A stretch of 55,745 nt of DNA from Desulfurivibrio sp. GTDB taxonomy: Bacteria; Desulfobacterota; Desulfobulbia; Desulfobulbales; SURF-16. The stretch spans positions 1-55,745 of the forward strand of contig QZKJ01000101.1 in assembly GCA_003605035.1 (NCBI GenBank), read 5' to 3'. The notes beneath the pieces are model-generated. The model did not search any database and was not told where the DNA came from. It saw nothing but the letters and a program-made list of their open reading frames with translations. This document shows, piece after piece, positions 33,924 to 42,790 of the stretch (position 1 is the first letter of the stretch; each line of letters starts with the position of its first letter). A program made the translations under genes and the position numbers.

Positions 33924-35795
33924 CTACCTGTGCAGCCGTTCCCTGATATAATTTTCCAAATCTGTCGGAACCTTGTAACCTGACAGAAGTATCGCCTGGT
34001 ACTCTTTAGAGGCCTTTTCGGCATCCCCCATTTTATCATAAATTCTGGCCTTACTCACCAGAGTCTCCAATGATGTCCCGTAGATCTGCTCAAATCTTTC
34101 CAGGAGAGACAAGGCCATTTCATTGCTGCTGTTCTGCTCACTGAAGGCCGCATAACTCGCCAATGCCTGCCGTGATGGGTGCGCGACGCCCACGGCAACA
34201 TCAAAGTAGGTCTTCGCCTCTTGCACCATCGCCATGTTGGCCAGACTGAGAGCGGCCTGCAAAGCAACTTCAGGATCCTGCGGCAGCAGCTGGGAGGCGA
34301 TCTGGCCATAGTGGGCGGCCTTGGCGTTTAACCCAAGCTTTACCAGAGACAGATAGGTTATCCGTTTGGCAAGATCACCATTTTCCGGCCACTCCTGGAA
34401 TGCCTTTTCATAGAACGTCACCGCATCCGCGTAATTGCCGGCATCCTCCAGATTTTTTGCCTGCCGGATATATTTTCGCGCTTCCAGTTTCTCTTTGGGG
34501 ACTTCCATGCGTTTGGTGACCGAAATGGCCTCTTTTTTTATGGCCAGGGTCTCCTCTGCCCGTTGCGGCCAGGCGAAACTGTCACTCTTTTGCGAAATGA
34601 CTATCGTATTAAACCGTTCTTCCTTGGCCAGACCTTTCAGGTTGAGAATAACGTCAAGGACAAAGTCCCACGGCACATCGTTTAAGGACAGGGTCAGCGA
34701 ACCGCCTACTTTTTCATCCACCACGATATTTCTGCCGCTGATTTCACCAATCAGGCGAAAGACGTTATGCAGATCGATTTTATAAAAATCCACGGAAATT
34801 CTCTGCTCGGTGTATCCCGCAAAGGCAAAATCCGTATCCCCGTCTTTTGCAGCAGATTTCTTCACTGATGCGGAAGGCTTCTCGCCACCCTGCGACGAAT
34901 CAGCTGCTGCCGTGGTTTTTGCTGCCGAAGATATCCCCGGTGTCTGCCGGGCGATCTCGGCTGTGGATAATCCCGTGATTTCCGCGAGCAGCGGCGCAGG
35001 ATCCGCCGCTGGTTCAACATTAATCAGCAGCCCGTCCTGCTGAACAGCCATGGAATAGCGGAAAAGTTCATCGGTGGCGGAATCAAGAATAACCCTGGTG
35101 CCATCCTTATAATTTTCTGTGCGGACCAGACTGACCGGAGAAGCATCATTGGCGGGAATGGCATGTCCCGACGTGGAAATTCCCGGGAGATCGACGACCA
35201 GGCGGGCAGGATGCTCTTTTTCCTTTGCCAGTTCAGTTGACTGGTATTTTTGAATCGGTCCATCAGCCAGCAGCTGGACCTTGGTCATGCCTCCTGCCTC
35301 CCCGATGGTGATGTCCTTGATCACCCGTTCAGGGGTCTTGCCCTGGGTCGTTGCCGGGGTCCGGCTATCATTTTCAAATTTCACCAGAATATCATTGCCG
35401 CTGCTGGTAACCGAATAGGGGCGGTCATCGACCAGGAGGAGTTCGATCCTGGCCACACCCGGCTTCTGATCAGTGAGCGCCACTCCTTTGATCAGGGTGA
35501 CCGGCCCGCCAGCTACCTTCATCGGGAAACGAATCGACCCGGCAAAATTTCCGTAGGCAATATCAATAATGAGCCTATGGGGGCTGAATAACTCATACAT
35601 CGTATATGCCGGAACTCTATCACCGTAAATCTGACACAACCAGAAATCTGCATTTTGCTGCCATTTAACCGCACTGATCTGGTAAGCGTCGAGCTTGGTT
35701 GCATCATTATTTGCCGCGGCCGAAGTAAACGGGGCACAGAGCAAGATGAGAACGACTATCAGGCATAGATTTTTCAAACGGGCCATCAGGGTCAT
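33924..35795 (-). CDS. PilQ N-terminal-like protein: AMIN domains plus secretin N0/STN domain fused to TPR repeats
   Basis: 623 residues. A signal peptide (LCLIVVLILLCAPFTSAAA) precedes two AMIN-like beta domains (about 35-140 and 165-260; VARIELLLVDDRPYSV, MTKVQLLADGPIQKYQ). A low-complexity Ala/Ser/Lys linker follows, then an STN/N0 domain (about 335-400; ISVDFYKIDLHNVFRLIGEI, NIVVDEKVGGSLTLSLNDVP, WDFVLDVILNLKGLAKEE). The rest is TPR-like helices (YIRQAKNLEDAGNYADAVTF, FDVAVGVAHPSRQALASYAA). It has the peptidoglycan-binding and N0 parts of PilQ but no secretin barrel, which the next gene supplies. It may tether the assembly to the cell wall and play the PilF/pilotin-like TPR role. It overlaps pilP by four bases. 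Confidence 0.82.
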   Translation of the reverse strand: MTLMARLKNLCLIVVLILLCAPFTSAAANNDATKLDAYQISAVKWQQNADFWLCQIYGDRVPAYTMYELFSPHRLIIDIAYGNFAGSIRFPMKVAGGPVTLIKGVALTDQKPGVARIELLLVDDRPYSVTSSGNDILVKFENDSRTPATTQGKTPERVIKDITIGEAGGMTKVQLLADGPIQKYQSTELAKEKEHPARLVVDLPGISTSGHAIPANDASPVSLVRTENYKDGTRVILDSATDELFRYSMAVQQDGLLINVEPAADPAPLLAEITGLSTAEIARQTPGISSAAKTTAAADSSQGGEKPSASVKKSAAKDGDTDFAFAGYTEQRISVDFYKIDLHNVFRLIGEISGRNIVVDEKVGGSLTLSLNDVPWDFVLDVILNLKGLAKEERFNTIVISQKSDSFAWPQRAEETLAIKKEAISVTKRMEVPKEKLEARKYIRQAKNLEDAGNYADAVTFYEKAFQEWPENGDLAKRITYLSLVKLGLNAKAAHYGQIASQLLPQDPEVALQAALSLANMAMVQEAKTYFDVAVGVAHPSRQALASYAAFSEQNSSNEMALSLLERFEQIYGTSLETLVSKARIYDKMGDAEKASKEYQAILLSGYKVPTDLENYIRERLHR

Positions 35796-36343
35796 TGTTG
35801 CTTTTCCCCCTCTTTCTTTAGAAGCATTTCCACAAAGTTATAGCGCTCCTCACCTGCAGTGGTCTTGTACCTCTGCTTGATGACAACTGTATTGTCGGCA
35901 ATACTGTCAACAATCCCAGCTCTGCCAATCTCGGTTCCATTCTTTATAACATATCCTCTGCCAACGGAATCCTCCACCATGGCCAAGGGGCCATTTTCGG
36001 TAATCACAATGGCAACAAGGGTGAGCTGCCCTGGTTCAAATTTCTGCATCCCTGTAAGTTCCTCTTGCGGAACTTCCAGTTCAGAGGTGACGACCTTTTC
36101 CTTTATAAACGGCATAAACGGGTCTGGACGCCCCACTCGCTCATAAACAAAAGGATCTGATCTCCCTTCCAGAAACTGAATAAGTTCTTTGACTTTCTCA
36201 GAATACTCTTCCTGAGCTAGCTGGCTGGAAGCATCGGGATTTACAGCAGCTTCATTTGCCCTCCCCTCTGCCAGCATTAAAAAATACGCCAACAGGAGGA
36301 CAACACTAAGTGCTGAAAATATATTCCATCTTTGCGTGTACAT
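35792..36343 (-). CDS. pilP: Type IV pilus inner-membrane lipoprotein-like PilP
   Basis: 183 residues. One N-terminal hydrophobic segment (SALSVVLLLAYFLMLAEG) with no clear lipobox is followed by a linker. The PilP beta domain then reads VGRPDPFMPFIKEK, PGQLTLVAIVITENGPLAMV, EDSVGRGYVIKNGTEIGRAG and NTVVIKQRYKTTAGEERYNF. PilP connects PilN-PilO to the PilQ secretin across the periplasm. It sits after pilO with a 30-bp gap. Confidence 0.9.
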   Translation of the reverse strand: MYTQRWNIFSALSVVLLLAYFLMLAEGRANEAAVNPDASSQLAQEEYSEKVKELIQFLEGRSDPFVYERVGRPDPFMPFIKEKVVTSELEVPQEELTGMQKFEPGQLTLVAIVITENGPLAMVEDSVGRGYVIKNGTEIGRAGIVDSIADNTVVIKQRYKTTAGEERYNFVEMLLKKEGEKQQ

Positions 36344-36373
36344 TTGTGGAGTTATATCCCCCGGCTTTCAAAT

Positions 36374-37018
36374 TTACTTTTTCTTGTTTTTCTGCTTGTT
36401 ATCTGCCTGCGGGGCAGGCTCAACAAACCGGTAGGTGACCAGACTGAAGGTGGTCTCGAGTATCATTTCGCCCGCCTGCGGTTTCGGGCCCCCCATATTT
36501 ATATTGGAAACCGTGACAATTCTAGACAAGTCACTGATTTTATCCAGAAATACACCAACATTATGATACGTTCCCCTCACCTTGATATCCACCGGGATAT
36601 CCGCGTAAAATTCCTGTCTGATCTCACTTTTGGGAATGAAAGAAAGAAAATCCAGGCCTGAATTCTGCCCAAGGTCCGAAATGCTTGTCAAAAGTGAAGG
36701 AATTTCCTGCTGCTGCGGCAACAAAGCGGAAGCCTTGGCAAACATCAATCTGGTCTCAGCCATTTCCGCGCGGTGCTTGATTATCTCCCGTGATGCCTTT
36801 TCCACCTTGGTTATTTCATCTTCCAATTTTTTCTGCTGCGATTGCAGCTTATTGATCTCAACCGATTTGGGGGAATAGCTCAAATAATAAAAAGCAATGC
36901 ATGGCAACAGAATTGCGCCGATACAGATCAACGCCTTGTGCAACGGCTTGAGCTGCGCAACCTTTTCATCAAGAAATGAGTTGATGGCCTCTTGGATCTT
37001 GACTTTATCTATATTCAT
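36374..37018 (-). CDS. pilO: Type IV pilus assembly protein PilO
   Basis: 214 residues. A short cytoplasmic start, one membrane helix (LICIGAILLPCIAFYYLSY) and a periplasmic coiled coil (INKLQSQQKKLEDEITKVEK) are followed by the ferredoxin-like PilO core (LLTSISDLGQNSGLDFLSFI, IPVDIKVRGTYHNVGVFLDK, ISDLSRIVTVSNINMG). It forms heterodimers with PilN in the alignment complex. Its ATG overlaps the pilN stop by four bases. Confidence 0.92.
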   Translation of the reverse strand: MNIDKVKIQEAINSFLDEKVAQLKPLHKALICIGAILLPCIAFYYLSYSPKSVEINKLQSQQKKLEDEITKVEKASREIIKHRAEMAETRLMFAKASALLPQQQEIPSLLTSISDLGQNSGLDFLSFIPKSEIRQEFYADIPVDIKVRGTYHNVGVFLDKISDLSRIVTVSNINMGGPKPQAGEMILETTFSLVTYRFVEPAPQADNKQKNKKK

Positions 37019-37602
37019 TGCACTTTATCCTGATTAGCTTGCTGCGCCTTGTCGCTTTCAGGGTTCTTGATTTCCAGCCTCAGGGTAAATGATTTCAAGT
37101 CCTGCCCCGCTATGGTGGTCAAAGAAGATTTTCCCAGAGTAGCACTGGGGAAATAAGGGGACGCGGTTAAACGATCCATGTAGTCAGCCAGCCTCGTATT
37201 GTCCAAAGCGATTCCAGCAAGATCAACCGCACTGCCGGATTGCTTTAAACTCTGCAGCCAGATGCTGTCAGGAGGTGTTGCCCTGGCAATTTCATCAAGT
37301 AAACGGACCGTAATTTGCGATGTTGATTTGAGCCGCTTGATCACATCAATTTTTGCAGTCAGTTTTTGTTTGTCCTGCTCAAGCTGCTTAATCTCATTAA
37401 GAATCACATTATATTTTGCCTTTTTATCATTCAGATTCTTAATGTTTGTCTGCAGTGATGACACCTTCTGGTCCATACTCCACGATGCCATTACCAACAA
37501 TGCAAGCAAGACAACCAGAGAGGCCAGAAAGGCAATGGCCTCATTTCTGTTGCGCAACCGCTTTTTCATTTGCCGGACAGGCAATAAATTTATTCGTATC
37601 AT
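37015..37602 (-). CDS. pilN: Type IV pilus assembly protein PilN
   Basis: 195 residues. The N-terminal MIRINLLPVRQMKKRLRNRN carries the conserved INLLP motif that binds PilM. One membrane helix (AIAFLASLVVLLALLVMASW) and a coiled coil (VSSLQTNIKNLNDKKAKYNV) precede a ferredoxin-like domain (IARATPPDSIWLQSLKQSGS, VDLAGIALDNTRLADYMDRL). It is the PilO partner in the inner-membrane platform. It lies 42 bp after pilM. Confidence 0.92.
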   Translation of the reverse strand: MIRINLLPVRQMKKRLRNRNEAIAFLASLVVLLALLVMASWSMDQKVSSLQTNIKNLNDKKAKYNVILNEIKQLEQDKQKLTAKIDVIKRLKSTSQITVRLLDEIARATPPDSIWLQSLKQSGSAVDLAGIALDNTRLADYMDRLTASPYFPSATLGKSSLTTIAGQDLKSFTLRLEIKNPESDKAQQANQDKVQ

Positions 37603-37644
37603 GACACTCTTTCGCTTGTGCTTAAAAGGTGCATCAAAATAAAC

Positions 37645-38748
37645 CTAAAAAGGGCAAGGCCTGCTTGCCAGACCCATGGAAATCGCCATTTCAGGTGCGA
37701 TATTTTTTAAATAATCAGGGTTGATTCTGTTTGCATCAATGCCGGTCATGGCAAAAGGATTGAAAACCTCAACCGGCAATCCTGTCTCTTCACTGAAATA
37801 GATATCCAGCCCCTTTACCTTGGCGCCCCCGCCACTTAAAACGAGCTTGGTCAAGGGACTGTCAGGAAAGTTCGAGTTATAGAAGTCAATGGCCTTCTTG
37901 ATCTCCATAATCCACTGGGTTGTCGTGCTGATAAATATTTCCGCCAGCTCTTCCTGTTTTTCGGCCGGCGGCAGCGCGCCGATCTTCAGGGATTCCGCCT
38001 CTTCAAAATCCAGGTCGAATTTCCCCTGAATCTGCTCGGTGAGCTGTCTGCCGCCGAGAGCGACGTCCCGGGCAAAAAGCGACGCCCCCTTGGACACAAT
38101 ATTGATGTTCATCTTGGAGGAGCCAATATCAACCAGCACCACATTCCCTGCCTGCCCATAGTTCGTTTCAAAAGAGTTCTCGAGCGCAAAGGCGTCAACA
38201 TCAACCAGGACCGTTTTCAACCCGACGTTGCGCAACATATGCAAATAGGCGTCAACAACATCTTTTTTCGCCGCCACCAGCATGACGTCGGTCCTGTCTT
38301 CACCCTCCATATTGGTTTTCAGATCCTGATAGTCGAGATAAACATCCGCCAGGTCAAAAGGAATATATTGTTCCGCCTCAGACTGAATATGTTCTTCCAA
38401 CTCCTTATCATTCATCACGGCAAGGTTGATTTTCTTAAGAATCACGGAGTAGCCGGAAATGGATATGCCAACCTTTTTCCCCTTGATCTGCAAATTGCTG
38501 ATGAGTGATTTGATCACCGCTGCCACGGCATCCGGGTCGCGCAATTCACCATCTTCCACGGCATTGGCCGGCAAACGGGCACTGCCGAGGCTCACAAGCT
38601 TCACTCTCTGGCCGCCTTCCGCAAGCTCACAGACCTTTACCGCATGGGAACCAATATCGAGACCTATGGTCAGATTCTGCTGGCGCACAAATGGCAGCTT
38701 GAAATTTTTGAAATTAAAATTGAACGTCGGCAAGTTTAGAGGAGCCAT
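37645..38748 (-). CDS. pilM: Type IV pilus assembly protein PilM (actin-like ATPase)
   Basis: 367 residues, FtsA/actin-like fold. It shows the phosphate-binding LTIGLDIGSHAVKVCEL near residue 25-41, ISISGYSVILKKINLAVMND, EAEQYIPFDLADVYLDYQ, NVVLVDIGSSKMNINIVSKG (second phosphate loop) and TKLVLSGGGAKVKGLDIYFS (adenosine motif). It is cytoplasmic, binds the PilN tail and recruits the motors. First gene of the pilMNOP operon; a good reverse-strand promoter lies about 75 bp upstream. Confidence 0.94.
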   Translation of the reverse strand: MAPLNLPTFNFNFKNFKLPFVRQQNLTIGLDIGSHAVKVCELAEGGQRVKLVSLGSARLPANAVEDGELRDPDAVAAVIKSLISNLQIKGKKVGISISGYSVILKKINLAVMNDKELEEHIQSEAEQYIPFDLADVYLDYQDLKTNMEGEDRTDVMLVAAKKDVVDAYLHMLRNVGLKTVLVDVDAFALENSFETNYGQAGNVVLVDIGSSKMNINIVSKGASLFARDVALGGRQLTEQIQGKFDLDFEEAESLKIGALPPAEKQEELAEIFISTTTQWIMEIKKAIDFYNSNFPDSPLTKLVLSGGGAKVKGLDIYFSEETGLPVEVFNPFAMTGIDANRINPDYLKNIAPEMAISMGLASRPCPF

Positions 38749-39355
38749 GTGATGGTATCCTGATTAATTTCTATTCCGTTCTTTGTTCTCTGCGCTTCAT
38801 AACCACAAAATGACTTCCACAAAAATATTAAACACTCATCGCGAAAAGATTGTCAACCGCAAACTACTTAAAAATACACGTTAATTTGACAGGTTAAAAA
38901 AAATTGTTTTGGCAGATCTTTTCCGCCCGCCATTGCGAAATGAACCAATCCAATATTTTGTAGCAGAAAAAAATCCAAACTACCATATCTGGTGGAACAA
39001 CGATTGTGGCGAGCCTGTTCATTTTTTATTTTAATTTTAGCATGTTATATTTTTTTTGGGCAACCAGCGATTCAGCCCCGGCAAAATACCCTTCACATAA
39101 CCGCAGCCCCGGCAAATCCTCCCTCACGGCAAAACAATGAAGATGCATAAACCCACTTGTATTTTAATGCCTTATGGGGTAAAGATTTGGAGTTTCATCA
39201 AGCAGCTCGTGGAATCCCGCTCAAATATTCATCGGCTCGCCCTGCTTGCGGCAACGTGCAAAGATAACTAAGCAATTTTTATTCCATTTTCTTTTTTTTA
39301 AGAACTTTACCAATAATTACCGCAAAAAATCTTCTTCAAAACAGAGGGTCGAGAC
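38749..39355. other. 607-bp divergent intergenic region between pilM and lepB
   Basis: An AT-rich interval with no supported coding sequence. It contains the candidate pilM promoter (38827-38856, reverse), homopolymeric T runs near 39020-39060, and nothing recognisable as a riboswitch, tRNA or repeat. No convincing lepB promoter was found. Confidence 0.6.
38827..38856 (-). promoter_or_regulatory. Candidate sigma-70 promoter of the pilMNOP operon
   Basis: On the reverse strand TTGACA (38856-38851) and TTTAAT (38832-38827) are spaced by 18 bp. They lie about 80 bp before the pilM ATG in an AT-rich non-coding stretch. Confidence 0.5.
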
Positions 39356-39973
39356 TTGTCGCAAAGCAAGAAAAAATCCGTTATCCGTGAATACTTAGAA
39401 GCAATAATCATCGCCCTGATTTTGGCTCTCTTCATCAGAACTTTCGTAGTGCAGGCTTTTAAAATTCCGTCCGGTTCAATGATTCCCACCTTACTCATCG
39501 GTGATCATATACTGGTAAATAAATTTTGTTATGGCATTAAAAATCCTTTTACCGGAGAAACCTGGATTCCTCTGGGAACTCCGGAAAGACTCGATGTGGT
39601 GGTTTTCAAATATCCGGAGAATCCTTCCCAGGACTTTATCAAACGGGTTATTGGACTGCCCGGCGACCGCATAGAAATTCGCGACAAAAAAGTTTATGTT
39701 AATGGCAATCTCCTGAACGTGAAATATGCCATACAAATGGATCCGAATATTTTCCCCGGTCCCAATCCTCCGCGGGACAATTTCGGGCCGGTTACCGTTC
39801 CTCCCCGTTCCCTTTTCGTCATGGGGGACAACAGGGACAACAGCCATGACAGCAGATTCTGGGGTTTTGTTGACTATACCGCCCTGAAAGGCAAGGCCTT
39901 TATGCTTTATTGGTCATGGAACAAGGAGAAATTTTCTGTACGCTGGCGGCGCATTGGTGATATAATCCATTAA
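39356..39973 (+). CDS. lepB: Signal peptidase I
   Basis: 205 residues with one N-terminal membrane anchor (AIIIALILALFIRTFVVQAF). It cleaves signal peptides on the periplasmic side. The catalytic Ser is in IPSGSMIPTLLIGDHILVNK. The Lys lies in the box KRVIGLPGDRIEIRDKKVYV, and GDNRDNSHDSRFWGFV is the conserved box E. The start is a TTG at 39356 with GAGGG about five bases upstream; no ATG fits the N-terminus. Local sequence is AT-richer than its neighbours. pyrB follows after 85 bp. Confidence 0.93.
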   Translation: MSQSKKKSVIREYLEAIIIALILALFIRTFVVQAFKIPSGSMIPTLLIGDHILVNKFCYGIKNPFTGETWIPLGTPERLDVVVFKYPENPSQDFIKRVIGLPGDRIEIRDKKVYVNGNLLNVKYAIQMDPNIFPGPNPPRDNFGPVTVPPRSLFVMGDNRDNSHDSRFWGFVDYTALKGKAFMLYWSWNKEKFSVRWRRIGDIIH

Positions 39974-40058
39974 TTTATCTTCACCCGCAGCTTCGCGATA
40001 ATAATATAAGCATTACAATAAGTTATCTTTTTTCCTCTGACCGCCGGATTTAGCCCTC

Positions 40059-40997
40059 ATGGAATCTGAATACCGTTTTCAGCATAAACATATCTTGGGA
40101 ATTGAGGAACTTTCCGACAGGGATATCTGCTTCATCCTCGACACCGCCGAATCATTTAAAGAAATATCCCAGCGTCCTATTAAAAAAGTCCCGACCCTCC
40201 GCGGCAAGACGGTTATCCATCTTTTTTTCGAACCAAGCACCCGCACCCGTCTCTCCTTTGAGATTGCCGCCAAACGGATGAGCGCCGACACCTTTAACAT
40301 CGCGGCTGCCACCAGCAGCGCCAGGAAAGGGGAAACCCTCATCGACACGGCAAAAAATCTCACCTCCATGAAGCCGGACATCATCGTGATCCGTCACTCA
40401 AGCTCGGGCTCACCGCACCTGCTGGCCCGTCATATCAAAGCTTCGGTGATCAATGCCGGGGACGGCACCCATGAGCATCCAAGCCAGGCCCTGCTCGATA
40501 TGATGACTGTCCGCGAAAAAAAAGGGAAAATTGCCGGGCTGAAAATTGCCATTGTTGGAGACATCAGCCACAGCAGGGTCGCCCACTCCAATATTATCGG
40601 TTTTACCAGGATGGGAGCCGAAGTTCACGTCAGCGGGCCTGCCACCCTGATTCCCGCCGGCATCAAAGAGCTGGGAGCCGTTGTCAGTCACCGGGTGGAG
40701 GATGCCGTGGCTGATGCCGACGTGGTCATGGCCCTGCGTATCCAGAAGGAACGCCAGCTTGATCCGCTGCTGCCATCCCTGCGGGAGTATGCGGCTTTTT
40801 TCGGGATCAACAGAACTCTGATGAAACTGGCAAAACCGGATGCCATTATCATGCATCCCGGCCCCATCAATCGCGGGGTTGAAATGACTTTTGACGTGGC
40901 TGACGGCGACCAGTCAGTGATTATGGATCAGGTCACCAACGGGGTGGCGGTGCGCATGGCCTTACTCTATCTTATTATGGGAGGGGAGGACCGATGA
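40059..40997 (+). CDS. pyrB: Aspartate carbamoyltransferase catalytic subunit
   Basis: 312 residues. It condenses carbamoyl phosphate and aspartate in pyrimidine synthesis. The carbamoyl-phosphate motif STRTR lies in [48 protein letters not shown] and [11 protein letters not shown] are the other family boxes. No pyrI regulatory subunit is present, which fits the PyrB type that associates with dihydroorotase (pyrB-pyrC). The ATG at 40059 has no strong Shine-Dalgarno. pyrC overlaps by four bases. Confidence 0.96.
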   Translation: MESEYRFQHKHILGIEELSDRDICFILDTAESFKEISQRPIKKVPTLRGKTVIHLFFEPSTRTRLSFEIAAKRMSADTFNIAAATSSARKGETLIDTAKNLTSMKPDIIVIRHSSSGSPHLLARHIKASVINAGDGTHEHPSQALLDMMTVREKKGKIAGLKIAIVGDISHSRVAHSNIIGFTRMGAEVHVSGPATLIPAGIKELGAVVSHRVEDAVADADVVMALRIQKERQLDPLLPSLREYAAFFGINRTLMKLAKPDAIIMHPGPINRGVEMTFDVADGDQSVIMDQVTNGVAVRMALLYLIMGGEDR

Positions 40998-42289
40998 ACG
41001 TTACGCAGGCAACACTCTTACAGAACGGCCGCATTATTGACCCGGCTCTCAATATTGACGAGCCGGGCGACCTGCTGATTGTTGACGGGATTATCCGTCA
41101 GCAGGGAAAAGCCCGGTCCATCGCCTGCCCGCCTAACTGCGAGTCCATCGATCTGCACGGGAAATGGCTTGTGCCCGGCCTCATTGACATGCATGTCCAT
41201 TTGCGGGAACCTGGGGAGGAATACAAGGAAACAATCGCCAGCGGCACCAGGGCGGCGGCAGCCGGCGGCTTTACCGCCGTGGCCTGCATGCCCAACACCA
41301 GCCCGGTCAATGACAACCAGTCCGTGACCTCTCTCATTCTGACCAAGGCCGCCGCCGAGGGATCGGCCAGGGTCTATCCGGTGGGCGCCATCAGCAAAAA
41401 TAGCAAGGGAACGGAACTTGCCGAATATGGAGAATTGAAAAAGGCCGGCGCCGTCGCCGTTTCCGATGATGGACGGCCTGTCGCCAACAGCCAGCTGATG
41501 CGGCGCGCCCTGGAATACAGCGGCAATCATAACCTGCTGGTTATTTCCCATGCCGAAGAGGTCAGCTTAAGCGAAAACGGCGTGATGAATGAAGGCGCGC
41601 TCTCCACCAGGCTGGGATTACGGGGTATTCCCACGGTGGCGGAAACGATCATGATCTACCGGGACCTGGCTTTGGCGGAATATGTCGGCCGGCCCATCCA
41701 CATTGCCCATATCAGCACCAGGGAATCCGTGGATCTGATACGCCGGGCCAAGATGAGAGGGTGCAGAGTAACAGCCGAGACCGCGCCACACTACTTTACG
41801 CTTACTGAAGAAGCGGTGGGCATTTATAACACCCGGGCCAAAATGAATCCGCCGCTGCGTGCGGCTGATGACCTGGCGGCTATCCGGGAGGGTCTGCGGG
41901 ACGGCACCATTGATGCCATTGCCACGGATCATGCCCCTCACAGCGCTATGGAAAAAGATGTGGAATTTGATCAGGCGGCCAATGGCATCATCGGCCTGGA
42001 AACCGCCGTGCCGCTCAGCCTGGCTCTGGTCAGGGAAAATGTGCTCTCCCCGGCCAGAATGATTGAACTGCTCTCTGTGCAGCCGGCCAGAATGCTGGGA
42101 GTTGCGGGCGGCTCGCTGGCTGCTGGCAATCCGGCAGATATTACGGTAATCGATCCTGAAAAAAGTTTTATTTACCGGGAAGAAAATGTCGTGTCGAAAA
42201 GCGGTAATTCCCCGTTTCTCGGCTGGGAATTAACCGGCAAGGCGGTGCTGACCATAGTCGCCGGCAGGATTACCTTCAGGGAACTGTAA
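40994..42289 (+). CDS. pyrC: Dihydroorotase (class I, PyrC)
   Basis: 431 residues, an amidohydrolase. The zinc ligands are in [24 protein letters not shown] and ATDHAPHS. Family blocks also include [17 protein letters not shown] and [13 protein letters not shown]. The length and motifs fit the active class I enzyme rather than the inactive PyrC' partner. It cyclises carbamoyl-aspartate to dihydroorotate. The ATGA overlap with pyrB, with GGGAGG just upstream, implies translational coupling. A terminator follows. Confidence 0.95.
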   Translation: MNVTQATLLQNGRIIDPALNIDEPGDLLIVDGIIRQQGKARSIACPPNCESIDLHGKWLVPGLIDMHVHLREPGEEYKETIASGTRAAAAGGFTAVACMPNTSPVNDNQSVTSLILTKAAAEGSARVYPVGAISKNSKGTELAEYGELKKAGAVAVSDDGRPVANSQLMRRALEYSGNHNLLVISHAEEVSLSENGVMNEGALSTRLGLRGIPTVAETIMIYRDLALAEYVGRPIHIAHISTRESVDLIRRAKMRGCRVTAETAPHYFTLTEEAVGIYNTRAKMNPPLRAADDLAAIREGLRDGTIDAIATDHAPHSAMEKDVEFDQAANGIIGLETAVPLSLALVRENVLSPARMIELLSVQPARMLGVAGGSLAAGNPADITVIDPEKSFIYREENVVSKSGNSPFLGWELTGKAVLTIVAGRITFREL

Positions 42290-42291
42290 AC

Positions 42292-42335
42292 AAGAACGCC
42301 TATCGGCCATGCTTGGCTGACAGCCGTTCTTTTTC
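42292..42335 (+). terminator. Rho-independent terminator after pyrBC
   Basis: AAGAACGCC (42292-42300) and GCCGTTCTT (42323-42331) pair (with an internal GGCCA/TGGCT arm) and are followed by TTTT. It starts three bases after the pyrC stop and overlaps the end of the convergent gene. Confidence 0.7.
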
Positions 42336-42687
42336 AACTTTTAATATCAAGCAGACTGCCCAGCATCTCGTCAGAGAATTGCATCACCTTCAGATTGGCC
42401 TGATAGAATCTGCGGTTGAGCATGGCCTGGGGTATCTCCTCAGCTATTTCCACATTTGACTTTTCCACCAGACCATAGCCCTCAGGGCTCTGCTCGTATG
42501 CCAATGGCCCCGGCGTGTCTATCCTGCTCACCTGCGGGACAACCGTGCCGGCGGCTGCGGAATCAAATGTCACCCTGGTCTTTTTAAATCCGTCGGTATT
42601 GACATTGGCCGTGTTATCGGCGATTGATTCCTGTTTTTTGGCAAAGGCGGTAAGGGCGGAAAGAGATGAATTAATGGCGGAAATCAT
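42334..42687 (-). CDS. Orphan mini flagellar basal-body-rod-like protein (FlgC/FlgE-type termini)
   Basis: 117 residues. The N-terminus SLSALTAFAKKQESIADNTA then NVNTDGFKK matches the flagellar rod/hook N-terminal domain. The C-terminus EKSNVEIAEEIPQAMLNRRF then YQANLKVMQFSDEMLGSLLD matches the Flg_bbr_C domain. The middle is short, so the protein is closest in size to FlgB/FlgC. A strong GAGGAGG lies five bases upstream. No flagellar gene is adjacent, so it is an orphan: a relic, a stand-alone rod part, or a protein with a new role. It may share a transcript with topA, about 100 bp upstream on the same strand. Confidence 0.75.
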   Translation of the reverse strand: MISAINSSLSALTAFAKKQESIADNTANVNTDGFKKTRVTFDSAAAGTVVPQVSRIDTPGPLAYEQSPEGYGLVEKSNVEIAEEIPQAMLNRRFYQANLKVMQFSDEMLGSLLDIKS

Positions 42688-42790
42688 GTCAGCCTCCTCT
42701 CAGCTTTGCTGAAAACATTTTTTCCCGGGCCAGGGGAACAAAAACCGTCTAAAATATTTTAACTACTGGCAACAGATAAATCAAACTTTT

